Source of the DNA: Geomonas diazotrophica
GTDB lineage: Bacteria > Desulfobacterota > Desulfuromonadia > Geobacterales > Geobacteraceae
NCBI RefSeq assembly: GCF_018919385.1
Contig: NZ_JAHLMF010000009.1
Location: 1-64,000, forward strand
Length of the DNA: 64,000 nt
Reading direction: 5' to 3'
In this document: positions 19,113-27,031 of the stretch, in pieces
How the letters are laid out: every line of letters starts with the position of its first letter
Numbering within the stretch: position 1 is the first letter of the stretch
Made by a program: the position numbers and the translations under genes
The notes under the pieces: model-generated
Databases searched by the model: none
Told to the model about the DNA's origin: nothing
The model's input: the letters and a program-made list of their open reading frames with translations, nothing else

Positions 19113-20627
19113 TTACGCCCTGAGTTTCAGGGCCGCGGCCGCCTCTTCACGGTCGTCGAAGTGGAACTTCTCGGTGCCCACGATCTGGTAATCCTCGTGC
19201 CCCTTCCCGGCCAAAAGCACTATGTCGCCGGGCCGGGCGGCCAGGATGGCGGTGCGCACCGCGGTGCGCCGGGACTCGATGGTGGCGAACCCCTTCTCGC
19301 GCACCCCCCCTTCCAGTTCCTCCAGGCTGTACTCCTTCAAGCCCGTCGGGATGCCGGCCCGGACGTCTTCGAGGATCGCCTGCGGATCCTCGGTGCGCGG
19401 GTTGTCCGAGGTGACGATGGCGAGGTCGCTGTAGCGGGCCGCGATCTCCCCCATCACCGGGCGCTTCCCCTTGTCGCGGTCGCCGCCGCAGCCGAAGATG
19501 GTGATGATCCGGTCGGTTTTCAGCTCGGCTATGGTGGAGAGGACGTTCTCCAGCGCGTCGCCGGTGTGGGCGTAGTCGACCAGCACGATGATCCCCTGGT
19601 CGTTTTGGACCCGCTCCAGGCGCCCCGGAACCTTCTTGTGCCCCTCGATCCCGGCCTCGATCGCCTCCTTGGGGATCCCCAGGGCGAGCCCGGCACCCAC
19701 GGCACCCATCATGTTGTACAGGTTGAAGCGACCCAGGAGGTCGGAGTTGATGTTGATCTCCCCCACCGGCGAGTTGAGGCGGCAGCGGATTCCGTGCACC
19801 GAGAAGTTCACCTCGGCGACGCTCAGGTCGGCCGGTGCGTTCACGGCGTAGGTCAAGACCGGCGCTGCGGAATCGGCCGCGATCCTCGCCCCGTAGGGGT
19901 CGTCCAGGTTCACCACCGCGCGCCGAAGCGGCTTGTGCGCGCTCGGGGTCAGAAGGTCGGTGAAGAGCCTCAGCTTGCTCTGGTAGTAGGACTCCATGTC
20001 GAGGTGGTAGTCGAGGTGGTCGCGGGTCAGGTTGGTGAAGATGGCCACGTCGAAGATGCAGCCGTCGGCGCGGCGCTGCTCCAGGGAGTGCGAGGAGACT
20101 TCCATCACCGCGCCCTTCGCCCCCTGGTCCACGAGCTCCCTCAGGATCCGCTGCAGGTCGACCGATTCGGGGGTGGTGTTCGGGGCCGGGATGCTGGTGC
20201 CGCCGAAGCGGTAGCTGATGGTGCCCAAAACCGCTGCCGGGATGCCGGCCTGCGCCATGATCCCCTCGACCAGGTAGGTGGTGGTGGTCTTGCCGTTGGT
20301 GCCGGTGATGCCCACCAGCGGGATCTCCCCGGTGGGGGTGCCGTAGAACACGGCGGCCATGAGGCTCATGGCGCGGCGGGCGTCGGGGACCTCGACGCAG
20401 GCGACCCCGGCAACGGCGCAGGGGCGGTCCGCAACAATTGCGACCGCCCCCCCCTTTACAGCGGATGCCACGTATTCTGTCCCGTCGCTCTTCACGCCGC
20501 GCAGGGCGAAGAAGACGGCACCGGGCGTCACCTGCCGCGAGTCGTAGCAGAGCGACCCTATCTCGATGGCGTCGTCCCCGGTCACCTTGGCGCCCGGAAC
20601 ACATGCCAGAAGTTGTTTCAGTTTCAT
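19113..20627 (-). CDS. murE: UDP-MurNAc-L-Ala-D-Glu--diamino acid ligase MurE
   Basis: Mur ligase of 504 aa that adds the third residue of the stem peptide. CYDSRQVTPGAVFFALRG lies in the UMP-binding domain, [19 protein letters not shown] is the P-loop and MEVSSHSLEQRR the carbamoyl-lysine region. TSDNPRTEDP in the C-terminal domain is the DNPR motif that selects meso-diaminopimelate. The product should therefore be a DAP-type stem peptide, as usual for Gram-negative bacteria. It follows ftsI by 13 bases. Confidence 0.97.
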   Translation of the reverse strand: MKLKQLLACVPGAKVTGDDAIEIGSLCYDSRQVTPGAVFFALRGVKSDGTEYVASAVKGGAVAIVADRPCAVAGVACVEVPDARRAMSLMAAVFYGTPTGEIPLVGITGTNGKTTTTYLVEGIMAQAGIPAAVLGTISYRFGGTSIPAPNTTPESVDLQRILRELVDQGAKGAVMEVSSHSLEQRRADGCIFDVAIFTNLTRDHLDYHLDMESYYQSKLRLFTDLLTPSAHKPLRRAVVNLDDPYGARIAADSAAPVLTYAVNAPADLSVAEVNFSVHGIRCRLNSPVGEININSDLLGRFNLYNMMGAVGAGLALGIPKEAIEAGIEGHKKVPGRLERVQNDQGIIVLVDYAHTGDALENVLSTIAELKTDRIITIFGCGGDRDKGKRPVMGEIAARYSDLAIVTSDNPRTEDPQAILEDVRAGIPTGLKEYSLEELEGGVREKGFATIESRRTAVRTAILAARPGDIVLLAGKGHEDYQIVGTEKFHFDDREEAAAALKLRA

Positions 20628-20640
20628 ACTTCCCCCATGG

Positions 20641-22605
20641 TCAGGCCGTCGGCACGAAGCGTACCCAGACCTGGTCCTGCGTGGTGATGCGCGCTCCCGG
20701 CGGCGGGTTCTGTTCCACCGCCCTCCCGCTCCCCTGCAGCTTGACGTTGAGGCCGCGCTGCTCCATGACCCTCAGCACCTGCCTCATGCTCATGCCGCGG
20801 AAGTTGGGCATGGTCCCGGCGTCCGCCCCTTCGACCGTCCCCCCCTCGACCACCGCCTGCTCCGCCTGCGGGGTGACCTTCTCGGGTGCCGGCGCCGGCT
20901 TCTTCTTGATGCTCTTGTCAGGCGGGACGTTCAGGTAGCAGAGGGACTGCTGCGCTATGGCGCTGAACGCGGGGGCGGCGACGACCCCCCCGTACACGTT
21001 GGCGGTCGGCTCGTCCACCATCACCATGATGGCCAGCCGCGGCTTCTCGACCGGCACGAACCCGATGAAGGAACCGATGCGCTTGCTGGCCGAGTAGCTG
21101 CGCCCCTCGACCTTCTGGGCGGTGCCGGTCTTGCCGGCGACCCGGTAGCCGTCAACCGCGGCCCCGGTCCCGGTCCCGCCATCGGCCACGACCCCCTCCA
21201 GCATGCGGGCCACGGTCCTGGCCGTCTCCGGGGAGACCACCCTTCTCTTCAGCTGCGGCCCGAACTGCTGCAGCACGACCCCCTCGTCGTCCACGATCCG
21301 GTCCACCAGGTACGGCTTCATCAGGTTGCCGCCGTTGGCGACGGCGGACACCGCGGCGGTAAGCTGCAGTGCGGTGGCGGTCACCCCTTGGCCGAAGGAG
21401 ATGGTGGCCAGGTCGATGCCGTACCACTTCTCCTGCGGGCGGAGCATCCCGGAGACCTCGCCGGGGAGGTCGATGCTGCTCTTCTCTCCGAACCCGAAAC
21501 CGGTGAGCGCCGTGAACAGGCGCTGCGACCCGAGCCTCTGGCCGATCTTGGCGGCGCCGATGTTGCTCGAGTACTTGAGGATCTGCGGCACGGTCAACGC
21601 ACCGTACTTGTGCGTGTCGTGGATGGTCCTGCCGTACATGTTGCAGGAGCCGTTCTCGCAGTTGAAGCTGTCGCCCGGGCGGATCACCCCCGCCTCCAGC
21701 GCCGCCGCCACCAGGAAGATCTTGAAGGTGGAGCCGGGCTCGAAGCTGTCGGCTATGGCGCGGTTCCTGATCGCCCCGGGGGCGAGCTCCTTGATGTTGT
21801 TCGGGTTGAAGGAGGGGTAGTTGGCCATGGCCAGCACCCGCCCGGTGTCGGGCTCCATCACGATGGCGATCCCCGCCTTGGCACCGTTTTTCTCGATGGT
21901 CTTGGTGAGCTCCTTCTCCGCTATGTACTGGATGTTCTTGTCCAGGGTGAGGACGACATTACTCCCCTTGGAACCCGCCTTCCCCTCGCTCCCCTTCTTG
22001 AGGGCGATGTCGCGCCCCAGGGCGTCGCGCTCGGTCACCAGGTAGCCGGTGTTGCCGAGGATGATGTTGTCGTACTTCTTCTCGACCCCTTCCAGTCCGC
22101 TCGGGTCGACCCCGGTGAAGCCGATCACGTGGGCGGCGACCTGGGAGTTCGGGTAGAAGCGGCGGCTCTCCTTGACGAAGCCGACCCCTTCCAGGTCGAG
22201 CGCCTTCACCCTTTTCGCCTGCTCGGGGGGCATCCTGCGGGCCAGCCAGACGAAGTTCTTCGCCCCCTTCAGCTTCGCCTCGAGCTCATCCTTGGAGTAC
22301 CCAAGCGCCGGGGCGAGCTGCGCCGCGGCCTCGGGGATGTTCTCCATGTTCCGGGTCTCCGCGTAGCAGGAGTCCATCTCGATGGAGACGGCGAAGGGCG
22401 CGTTGTTGCGGTCGTAGATCCCGCCGCGGCTGGGCGTCAGCAGGATGCTCTTCTGGTGCTGCTTCTCGGCGATCTTCACCAGCTTGTCGTTGTCAAGCAC
22501 CTGCAGGTAGAAGGCGCGTCCGGTTGCCGCTATGAAGAATCCGACGAAGAGCAGAGCCACGAAGCGCATGCGGACCCTGGCCCATTTCTCCCACTTGTCT
22601 ATCAC
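20641..22605 (-). CDS. ftsI: Septal peptidoglycan transpeptidase FtsI (PBP3) with PASTA domain
   Basis: Class B penicillin-binding protein of 654 aa. One N-terminal membrane anchor (RFVALLFVGFFIAATGRAFYL) leads to the dimerisation domain and then the transpeptidase. The three active-site motifs are present: FEPGSTFKIF with the catalytic serine, KYSSNIGAAK, and VAGKTGTAQK. A single C-terminal PASTA domain (MPNFRGMSMRQVLRVMEQRG) is added, unlike E. coli FtsI. The GTG start overlaps the ftsL stop (GTGA), suggesting coupled translation. Confidence 0.95.
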   Translation of the reverse strand: MIDKWEKWARVRMRFVALLFVGFFIAATGRAFYLQVLDNDKLVKIAEKQHQKSILLTPSRGGIYDRNNAPFAVSIEMDSCYAETRNMENIPEAAAQLAPALGYSKDELEAKLKGAKNFVWLARRMPPEQAKRVKALDLEGVGFVKESRRFYPNSQVAAHVIGFTGVDPSGLEGVEKKYDNIILGNTGYLVTERDALGRDIALKKGSEGKAGSKGSNVVLTLDKNIQYIAEKELTKTIEKNGAKAGIAIVMEPDTGRVLAMANYPSFNPNNIKELAPGAIRNRAIADSFEPGSTFKIFLVAAALEAGVIRPGDSFNCENGSCNMYGRTIHDTHKYGALTVPQILKYSSNIGAAKIGQRLGSQRLFTALTGFGFGEKSSIDLPGEVSGMLRPQEKWYGIDLATISFGQGVTATALQLTAAVSAVANGGNLMKPYLVDRIVDDEGVVLQQFGPQLKRRVVSPETARTVARMLEGVVADGGTGTGAAVDGYRVAGKTGTAQKVEGRSYSASKRIGSFIGFVPVEKPRLAIMVMVDEPTANVYGGVVAAPAFSAIAQQSLCYLNVPPDKSIKKKPAPAPEKVTPQAEQAVVEGGTVEGADAGTMPNFRGMSMRQVLRVMEQRGLNVKLQGSGRAVEQNPPPGARITTQDQVWVRFVPTA

Positions 22606-22937
22606 TTGACCAGGACCACCTGCTGGTCGGTGGGGAGCGCCATGCCGAGCTCACCCTTGGCCAGCGCCTCGATGCGGGCCGGCGCCTTGAGCGACGCCAC
22701 CTCAACCTTGAGGCGCTTGTTCTCCTGCTGCTGCTCCCTGAACTGCCGGCTCGCCTCGCCTATCCTCAGGTTCATGTCGATCACCTCGACCCGGGACCAG
22801 ACGTGGAAGATGGAGACCAGCGTGAGCATGACCATGACCCCCGTCAGATAACGGAAGCTGATCCAGTTTTCCCTTACTACCGCGCCCGGGCGTGCCGGTG
22901 CGGCGACCTTGCCGTAGGCAACTTTGCTCTGTGCCAT
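22602..22937 (-). CDS. ftsL: Cell division protein FtsL
   Basis: Small bitopic divisome protein of 111 aa. A ~35-residue cytoplasmic tail leads to a transmembrane segment (FRYLTGVMVMLTLVSIFHVW). A leucine-rich periplasmic coiled coil follows (MNLRIGEASRQFREQQQENK). Sequence conservation in FtsL is low, so the call rests on the topology and on its place between rsmH and ftsI. It connects FtsQ/FtsB with FtsW/FtsI. Confidence 0.85.
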   Translation of the reverse strand: MAQSKVAYGKVAAPARPGAVVRENWISFRYLTGVMVMLTLVSIFHVWSRVEVIDMNLRIGEASRQFREQQQENKRLKVEVASLKAPARIEALAKGELGMALPTDQQVVLVK

Positions 22938-22951
22938 AGTGCTACCTCTTG

Positions 22952-23890
22952 TTAAATCTTCTCGATGCCTCTAAGGCGTGCGCTCCGGGAGCGCGGGTTC
23001 GCTTTCAGTTCCTCATCCCCGGCCTTGACCGCCTTCTTGGTGAGCACCTTGTACTGGGGCACCCGTTTGCAGACGCAGATCGGGAGTTCCTTGGGGCAGA
23101 TGCAGCCGGCGGAGGCGTCTCGGAAGGCCTCCTTCACGATGCGGTCCTCCAGCGAGTGGAAGGAGATCACCGCGCCGCGCCCTCCGGGTTTGAGGAGCTT
23201 CAAGAGGTCGGAAAGCCCGTCCTCCAGGCTCTTCAGCTCCTCGTTGACCGCTATGCGCAACCCCTGGAAGGTCCTGGTCGCCGGGTGCAGCCGCTCTTCC
23301 CACTTCGCCTTGGGAATCGCCCCCTTGATGACGTCCACCAGTTGCATGGTGGTCTCGATCGGGTGCTCTTCCCTCGCCTTGACGATGAAGGAGGCGACCC
23401 TCTTGGCCCAGCGCTCCTCGCCGTAGTCGGCGATGATGCGGTGCAGCTCCCCCTCGGAGAGGGTGTTCACCAGGTCGGCCGCGCTCGGCCCCGAGCTTCG
23501 GTCCATGCGCATGTCCAGGGGCGCGTCGGCCTGGAAGCTGAAGCCCCGCTCCTCCTTGTCCAGCTGGTGGCTGGAGACCCCGAGGTCGAGCACGAAGCCG
23601 TCGATCGCGGCCACACCGGCTTCGGCCAGGGTCGCGGCTATGGAGGAGAAGTTCCTCTGGAAGATCCTGACCCGGTCCCCGAAGGGTGCGAGTCTTTCCC
23701 GGGCCACCGCGATTGCTTCGGCGTCGCGGTCGAAGCCGATCAGCATGCCGTCCGGCGCGCTCGCCTCGAGGATCAGGCCGGCGTGGCCGGCGCCCCCCAG
23801 GGTGCCGTCCACGTAGATGCCGCCCGACTTGGGGGCGATGAGCTCGAGGACCTCGTCCGGGAGCACCGATATGTGATGGAAGTCCGCCAT
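22952..23890 (-). CDS. rsmH: 16S rRNA m4C1402 methyltransferase RsmH
   Basis: SAM-dependent methyltransferase of 312 aa acting on C1402 of 16S rRNA in the ribosomal P site. The N-terminal [14 protein letters not shown] and the SAM-binding [14 protein letters not shown] are present. [22 protein letters not shown] and the C-terminal [13 protein letters not shown] are diagnostic for MraW/RsmH. It begins directly after the mraZ stop codon. The C-terminus [15 protein letters not shown] is typical. Confidence 0.97.
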   Translation of the reverse strand: MADFHHISVLPDEVLELIAPKSGGIYVDGTLGGAGHAGLILEASAPDGMLIGFDRDAEAIAVARERLAPFGDRVRIFQRNFSSIAATLAEAGVAAIDGFVLDLGVSSHQLDKEERGFSFQADAPLDMRMDRSSGPSAADLVNTLSEGELHRIIADYGEERWAKRVASFIVKAREEHPIETTMQLVDVIKGAIPKAKWEERLHPATRTFQGLRIAVNEELKSLEDGLSDLLKLLKPGGRGAVISFHSLEDRIVKEAFRDASAGCICPKELPICVCKRVPQYKVLTKKAVKAGDEELKANPRSRSARLRGIEKI

Positions 23891-24373
23891 CTAGAGACCC
23901 AGACCCGCGAGGGCGGGCGAATCGAGCGGGAAGTTCTGCTCGTCCTGGGCGCAGACCTGGGCCCAGACGGCCTGGCTGTAGATGTCGATCTTTTTCTGCA
24001 TGCCCACGAAGTGGAGTTCGCGCTCCAGCTGCGCGGTCTTTCTCAGGTCGGTGGGGACCAGGATGCGCCCCAGCTTGTCCGCCGTGCATTCGACGGCGGG
24101 GACCAGGACGGTGCGGCGCACCGCGGCCAGCTGTTCGACGGAGAAGCCGAGGGCGGCCCCGTCCTTGAGCCTTTCTTCCAGGGCCAGGAACTCGGTGTAG
24201 GGATAGATGACAAGGCCATAGCCCATCGCCCCACCCCCCAGCCGCAGCGGACTGGACTTGGTGAGGAAGAAGCGCTCGTCGCCGAAGCTGTCAACCAGAA
24301 CCTCGCGGAATTTCGCGGGAATGCTGGTGCGCCCCTTGGCGTCGATGGTCGTGTCGAACTTCCCTCTGAACAT
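23891..24373 (-). CDS. mraZ: Transcriptional regulator MraZ
   Basis: First gene of the dcw cluster, 160 aa, with two tandem AbrB-like SpoVT domains. MFRGKFDTTIDAKGRTSIPA opens the first, and RRTVLVPAVECTADKLGRIL opens the second with its DxxGR motif. MraZ proteins assemble into rings, bind direct repeats in their own promoter and repress the operon. I start at ATG 24373, where the family sequence begins. An upstream GTG/ATG-like extension to 24397 would run into the MraZ operator repeats and is unlikely. A weak GGGGAAA Shine-Dalgarno precedes the ATG. Confidence 0.95.
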   Translation of the reverse strand: MFRGKFDTTIDAKGRTSIPAKFREVLVDSFGDERFFLTKSSPLRLGGGAMGYGLVIYPYTEFLALEERLKDGAALGFSVEQLAAVRRTVLVPAVECTADKLGRILVPTDLRKTAQLERELHFVGMQKKIDIYSQAVWAQVCAQDEQNFPLDSPALAGLGL

Positions 24374-24390
24374 GGTTTCCCCGGCACTCG

Positions 24391-24420
24391 TTGCCACTTT
24401 ATACCACTACATACCACTTT
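24391..24420 (-). promoter_or_regulatory. mraZ: MraZ operator: three 10-bp direct repeats
   Basis: On the minus strand the blocks AAAGTGGTAT, GTAGTGGTAT and AAAGTGGCAA follow each other with exact 10-base periodicity, between the promoter and the mraZ start. The core AGTGG at 10-base spacing matches the known design of MraZ boxes (AAAGTG-type direct repeats in mollicutes, TGGG-type in E. coli). The site lies just downstream of the predicted transcription start, suited to autorepression. Confidence 0.85.
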
Positions 24421-24429
24421 CGTGCACGA

Positions 24430-24458
24430 ACTATACGGGAGGCACGCATTGATGTCAA
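24430..24458 (-). promoter_or_regulatory. Sigma70 promoter of the dcw cluster
   Basis: TTGACA (24453-24458) and TATAGT (24430-24435) on the minus strand with a 17-base spacer. The predicted start is near 24423, giving a ~50-base leader to mraZ that contains the MraZ boxes. Confidence 0.85.
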
Positions 24459-24610
24459 GGCAAAATTAGCGGCAAATAGGGAATTTTTGGGAGGTTTTCC
24501 GATGAGTTAAGCGGGGAGCGGGAACCGGTGGCAAGAAGTGGTAAAAGCCGGGGGGTGAATCGGGGCAAATTAAAAAGCCTAGCGAACAGCGCGGTGGAAA
24601 ACGAGGCGGG

Positions 24611-24633
24611 CGGGGCCTTGATGACCCCGCCCG
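24611..24633 (-). terminator. Probable terminator of the 24650-25501 gene pair
   Basis: GGGCGGGG and CCCCGCCC arms with a short loop, just after the 24650 stop codon. The minus-strand tail GCCTCGTTTTCC is only moderately T-rich. Confidence 0.5.
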
Positions 24634-24649
24634 GAACGGTGCGACATTA

Positions 24650-24976
24650 CTAATTCTTTTTCCTGTCGAACAGGGACACCACGTTCCCCTTCTTCTGGGA
24701 GCCCCCGTTGTCGACCGGGGGGACCGGCTTCAGGGGAGGCTCCGGCGAGACGATCTTCTCGAGCATTATGGGCGTCCCGGACATGGTGAAGGGGGCGCCG
24801 TTCACCTGGCTCTCGTCCAGGATCCAGTTGTAGACCTGGAGCGGCACGGTGAGCACCAGGAGCTTCACCTGCCACCACCCCGGCTTCGCGTCAGGCGAGA
24901 TGTCCTCGATCCTGGCGTGGAAGGCGGGTTTGTTGTCGATGTGCACCAGCACGATGTCGTTGATCGTTGTAGCCAT
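24650..24976 (-). CDS. Conserved small protein of unknown function
   Basis: A 108-aa soluble protein I do not recognise as a named family. The N-terminal half looks like a compact beta-rich domain (INDIVLVHIDNKPAFHARIE, then GWWQVKLLVLTVPLQVYNWI). The C-terminal part is proline-rich and ends in a basic tail (NVVSLFDRKKN). There is no signal peptide or membrane segment. The ATG at 24976 has AGGAG eight bases upstream, while a GTG two codons earlier is too close to it. It lies 31 bases after a cysteine-rich protein gene, and the two probably form one transcript. Confidence 0.7.
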   Translation of the reverse strand: MATTINDIVLVHIDNKPAFHARIEDISPDAKPGWWQVKLLVLTVPLQVYNWILDESQVNGAPFTMSGTPIMLEKIVSPEPPLKPVPPVDNGGSQKKGNVVSLFDRKKN

Positions 24977-25006
24977 GGTCACTTCTCCTGTGGGGTCAAA
25001 GCAGGG

Positions 25007-25501
25007 TCAAAGCAAGGGGCCGTCCATGCTCCGCGCCGGGAACAGGGCGCGGATCTCGGCGTAGCGGGCGGAAAGCTCCTGCTCCATCCGGTAAAAGCGG
25101 GACACCTCGTCCCGCGTCAGCTGGTCCTCGATGAGGTCGCAATTAAAGGTGATGCAGTTGAAGGGACGGTAGCCGGCGGGGATCAGGCATTCCGGCTCGC
25201 CCAGAAACGGGCAGAGGCCGTTGTCGAAACGGGGTGCGAAGAGCGGCTTTGCCGTGGCCAGGTAGACCAGCAGGTCGACGGCGCTGAAGTGGTAGCGCCC
25301 CCTGACGCAGCAGGCCCCGCCGCAGCCGGCGCAATGGGCGGCGGCGTCGGCGCGGGCGACCAGTTGCTGCATCGCCTCCTTGTGCGCCACCATGCCGCGG
25401 GCGTGCCCTTCCAGGTTCTGCCGGGCGGCATCGGAGAGCCGCTCGAACGCCGCCGCCACCCTGCTCACCGCCTCCTGCCACTCATGATCCCATCCGGCCA
25501 C
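25007..25501 (-). CDS. YkgJ-like cysteine cluster protein
   Basis: A 164-aa protein with the metal-binding cluster HCAGCGGACCVRGRYHFSA at about residues 56-75 and further cysteines at CPFLGEPEC and FNC. This spacing is that of the YkgJ/UPF0153 family, described as zinc- or iron-chelating; the biochemical role is unknown. It starts at a GTG with GAGG six bases upstream. It may be co-transcribed with the 108-aa gene downstream. Confidence 0.75.
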   Translation of the reverse strand: MAGWDHEWQEAVSRVAAAFERLSDAARQNLEGHARGMVAHKEAMQQLVARADAAAHCAGCGGACCVRGRYHFSAVDLLVYLATAKPLFAPRFDNGLCPFLGEPECLIPAGYRPFNCITFNCDLIEDQLTRDEVSRFYRMEQELSARYAEIRALFPARSMDGPLL

Positions 25502-25520
25502 GCGAAACCTCGTGCAACAT

Positions 25521-25553
25521 AAAAAAACGCCGTCCGGAGCGACCGGAAGGCGG
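25521..25553 (-). terminator. Intrinsic terminator between rnpB and the YkgJ-like gene
   Basis: On the minus strand a hairpin (ACCGCCTTCCGG, loop, CCGGACGGCG) is followed by TTTTTTT. It lies ~215 bases beyond the mature 3' end of RNase P RNA and would end transcripts coming from rnpB. Confidence 0.75.
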
Positions 25554-25768
25554 TCTATACTTTAAAACCGTTTTTTTAAACGCAAAGACGCCAAGACGCA
25601 GAGACCGCACAAAAACGAAGAACGGCAAAGGCATGAAGCGGCGCGCCCCCCACGGCTTTGCGCCTGGACCCGGTCGTTCGAGACTCGGCACTCAAGGCTT
25701 GGGGCCCGCCGTCGCCGGGTCAGGCCGGAGCGAGCGGACGGCGAAGCTTGAACGTCTTTTGTATTTTT
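25554..25768. other. Spacer downstream of rnpB
   Basis: No gene is supported. Around 25578-25604 is AACGCAAAGACGCCAAGACG plus CAGAG, a short tandem CGCAAAGA/CGCCAAGA motif of a kind often met as an intergenic repeat. The rest is GC-rich without an evident structure. Confidence 0.4.
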
Positions 25769-26165
25769 GGCCGAAGCAGCCCGTAAGCCGGGTTCTGTTC
25801 CCGCAACCGGTTACCCGGAGGCGGGCGATGGTCATTCATCTAGGAGTGCCGTTGCCGACACCCTCAAGCAACCAACCCGGAAGCACGGACGGGCCGTCCT
25901 TGGCGCTTCCCTATTTGGTCTTGCTCCTGGTGGGGTTTACCTGGCATCCGGCGTCGCCGCCGAACCCGGTGAGCTCTTACCTCACCCTTTCACCCTTACC
26001 CCCCTTCGCCAAGGCTTCGGAGGGCGGACTTCTCTCTGTGGCACTTTCCCTGGGGTTGCCCCCGCTGGACGTTATCCAGCACCATGCCCTGTGGAGCCCG
26101 GACTTTCCTCCCTCCCCCTTCGCACAAGGCTACGGGGGACGGCGGCCATCTGGTCTGCTTCGGCC
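25769..26165 (-). ncRNA. rnpB: RNase P RNA, bacterial class A
   Basis: The ribozyme of RNase P (tRNA 5' processing), about 397 nt. The first bases GGCCGAAGCAG and the last CTGCTTCGGCC form the P1 helix. Conserved elements are readable on the minus strand: GAGGAAAGTCCGGGCTCCAC (CR I), GGGTAAGGGTGAAAGGGTGA and GGTAAGAGCTCACCGG (CR II/III), AGGTAAACCCCACC, and GAACAGAACCCGGCTTACGG near the 3' end (CR V). Two variable hairpins, TCCCCCGTAGCC..GGGGGA and CCCTCCGAAGCC..GGGGGG, resemble the intergenic repeats of this genome. Confidence 0.95.
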
Positions 26166-26177
26166 AAAACTTAACTG

Positions 26178-26266
26178 CAGTCTGAGACAAAGATTGAGAC
26201 TAAGAAAAGGCGCCCCCTTGGGGTTGTGCCTGCTTAATCTTAGTCTCAGTCTTAATCTGGATTCTC
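26178..26266. repeat. AG/TC-rich hexamer-repeat hairpin, copy 3, with embedded terminator
   Basis: On the minus strand GATTAAGACTGAGACTAAGA (identical core to copy 2) follows the zinc-ribbon gene stop. Then comes a GC-rich hairpin (AGGCACAACCCC, AAG, GGGGCGCCT) with TTTTC, then the complementary arm TTAGTCTCAATCTTTGTCTC. The inner part has the form of an intrinsic terminator before rnpB. Confidence 0.7.
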
Positions 26267-26267
26267 T

Positions 26268-26984
26268 TTAGTCCTGCACTTCCAGCTTCATGATCAGGAT
26301 ACGCTGGCAGTGGGGACAGGTCACCACGTCGTCGGCACGGAACAGGGTGTTGTAGAGCTGCGGCGGCAGATGCATGTTGCACCCCATGCAGTTCCCTTCC
26401 TTGGCCTCGACCACGGCGACACCCCTTCTCTGGTCGCGCAGCTTGCTGTAACGCTTCATGACCGAGGCGGGGAGCCCCTTCACGGTCTCCTCGCGGGTGG
26501 CGGCATCCTTGGCGATCCCCCCCTCCAGCGCATCGACCTTCTGCTGCACCTCGGCCTGCTGCGCGGCGACGTTGGTCTCCATCTCGGAGAGGTCGGCTTC
26601 CCGCTTGGCGATATCGCCGTTGATCTCCTCTATGGCGTTGATCTTCTGCAGGATCTGCTCCTCCAGCTCGGCGATCAGCTTCTTCGCGCCGGAGATCTCC
26701 TTGGAGACGGCCTGGTACTCCTTCTGGGTCTTGATCTCCTTGAGGTGCGACTCGGAACGGGCGATGTTGTCGTTCTCGGAAGCGAGGTTCGCCTCGAGCG
26801 CCCCCTTCTCCTCCTCGAGCGCGCTCACTTCTTCACGCCGCGCCGCGATCTTCTCGCGCGCTTCCGCAAGCTTCGCTTCCAGCGCCTGGGACTCGCCCAA
26901 AAGCTGCGCCTTCTCGCCGTCCAGACCGTCGATCCTCAGGTCGATCTCCTGCAATTCGTATAACGCCTTCAGTTTGTTACGCAA
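26268..26984 (-). CDS. Coiled-coil protein with C4 zinc ribbon (DUF164 family)
   Basis: A 238-aa cytoplasmic protein. Residues 1-165 form a long antiparallel coiled coil starting RNKLKALYELQEIDLRIDGL. The C-terminus holds a zinc ribbon with CMGCNMHLPPQL and CPHCQRILI (two CxxC pairs). The family's exact role is not established. The start is most likely the TTG at 26984, which has GGAGG upstream at good spacing; another TTG five codons earlier overlaps that Shine-Dalgarno. It follows the NIF3-like gene by ~50 bases; the pairing of these two families is common. Confidence 0.85.
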   Translation of the reverse strand: MRNKLKALYELQEIDLRIDGLDGEKAQLLGESQALEAKLAEAREKIAARREEVSALEEEKGALEANLASENDNIARSESHLKEIKTQKEYQAVSKEISGAKKLIAELEEQILQKINAIEEINGDIAKREADLSEMETNVAAQQAEVQQKVDALEGGIAKDAATREETVKGLPASVMKRYSKLRDQRRGVAVVEAKEGNCMGCNMHLPPQLYNTLFRADDVVTCPHCQRILIMKLEVQD

Positions 26985-27031
26985 AATCCGCCTCCCCAAC
27001 TACCTTTTTATGTTCTCAAAGAGCAGATGCC

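Noticed and set aside
25500-25800. Possible GEMM c-di-GMP riboswitch (GGCGCAAAGCC on the minus strand)
   Set aside because: Only the short GCGCAAAGCC string fits; the tetraloop receptor and the second conserved helix are missing.
25633-26271. 212-codon plus-strand frame over rnpB
   Set aside because: It is antisense to the RNase P RNA and its peptide is the translation of structural RNA and repeats.
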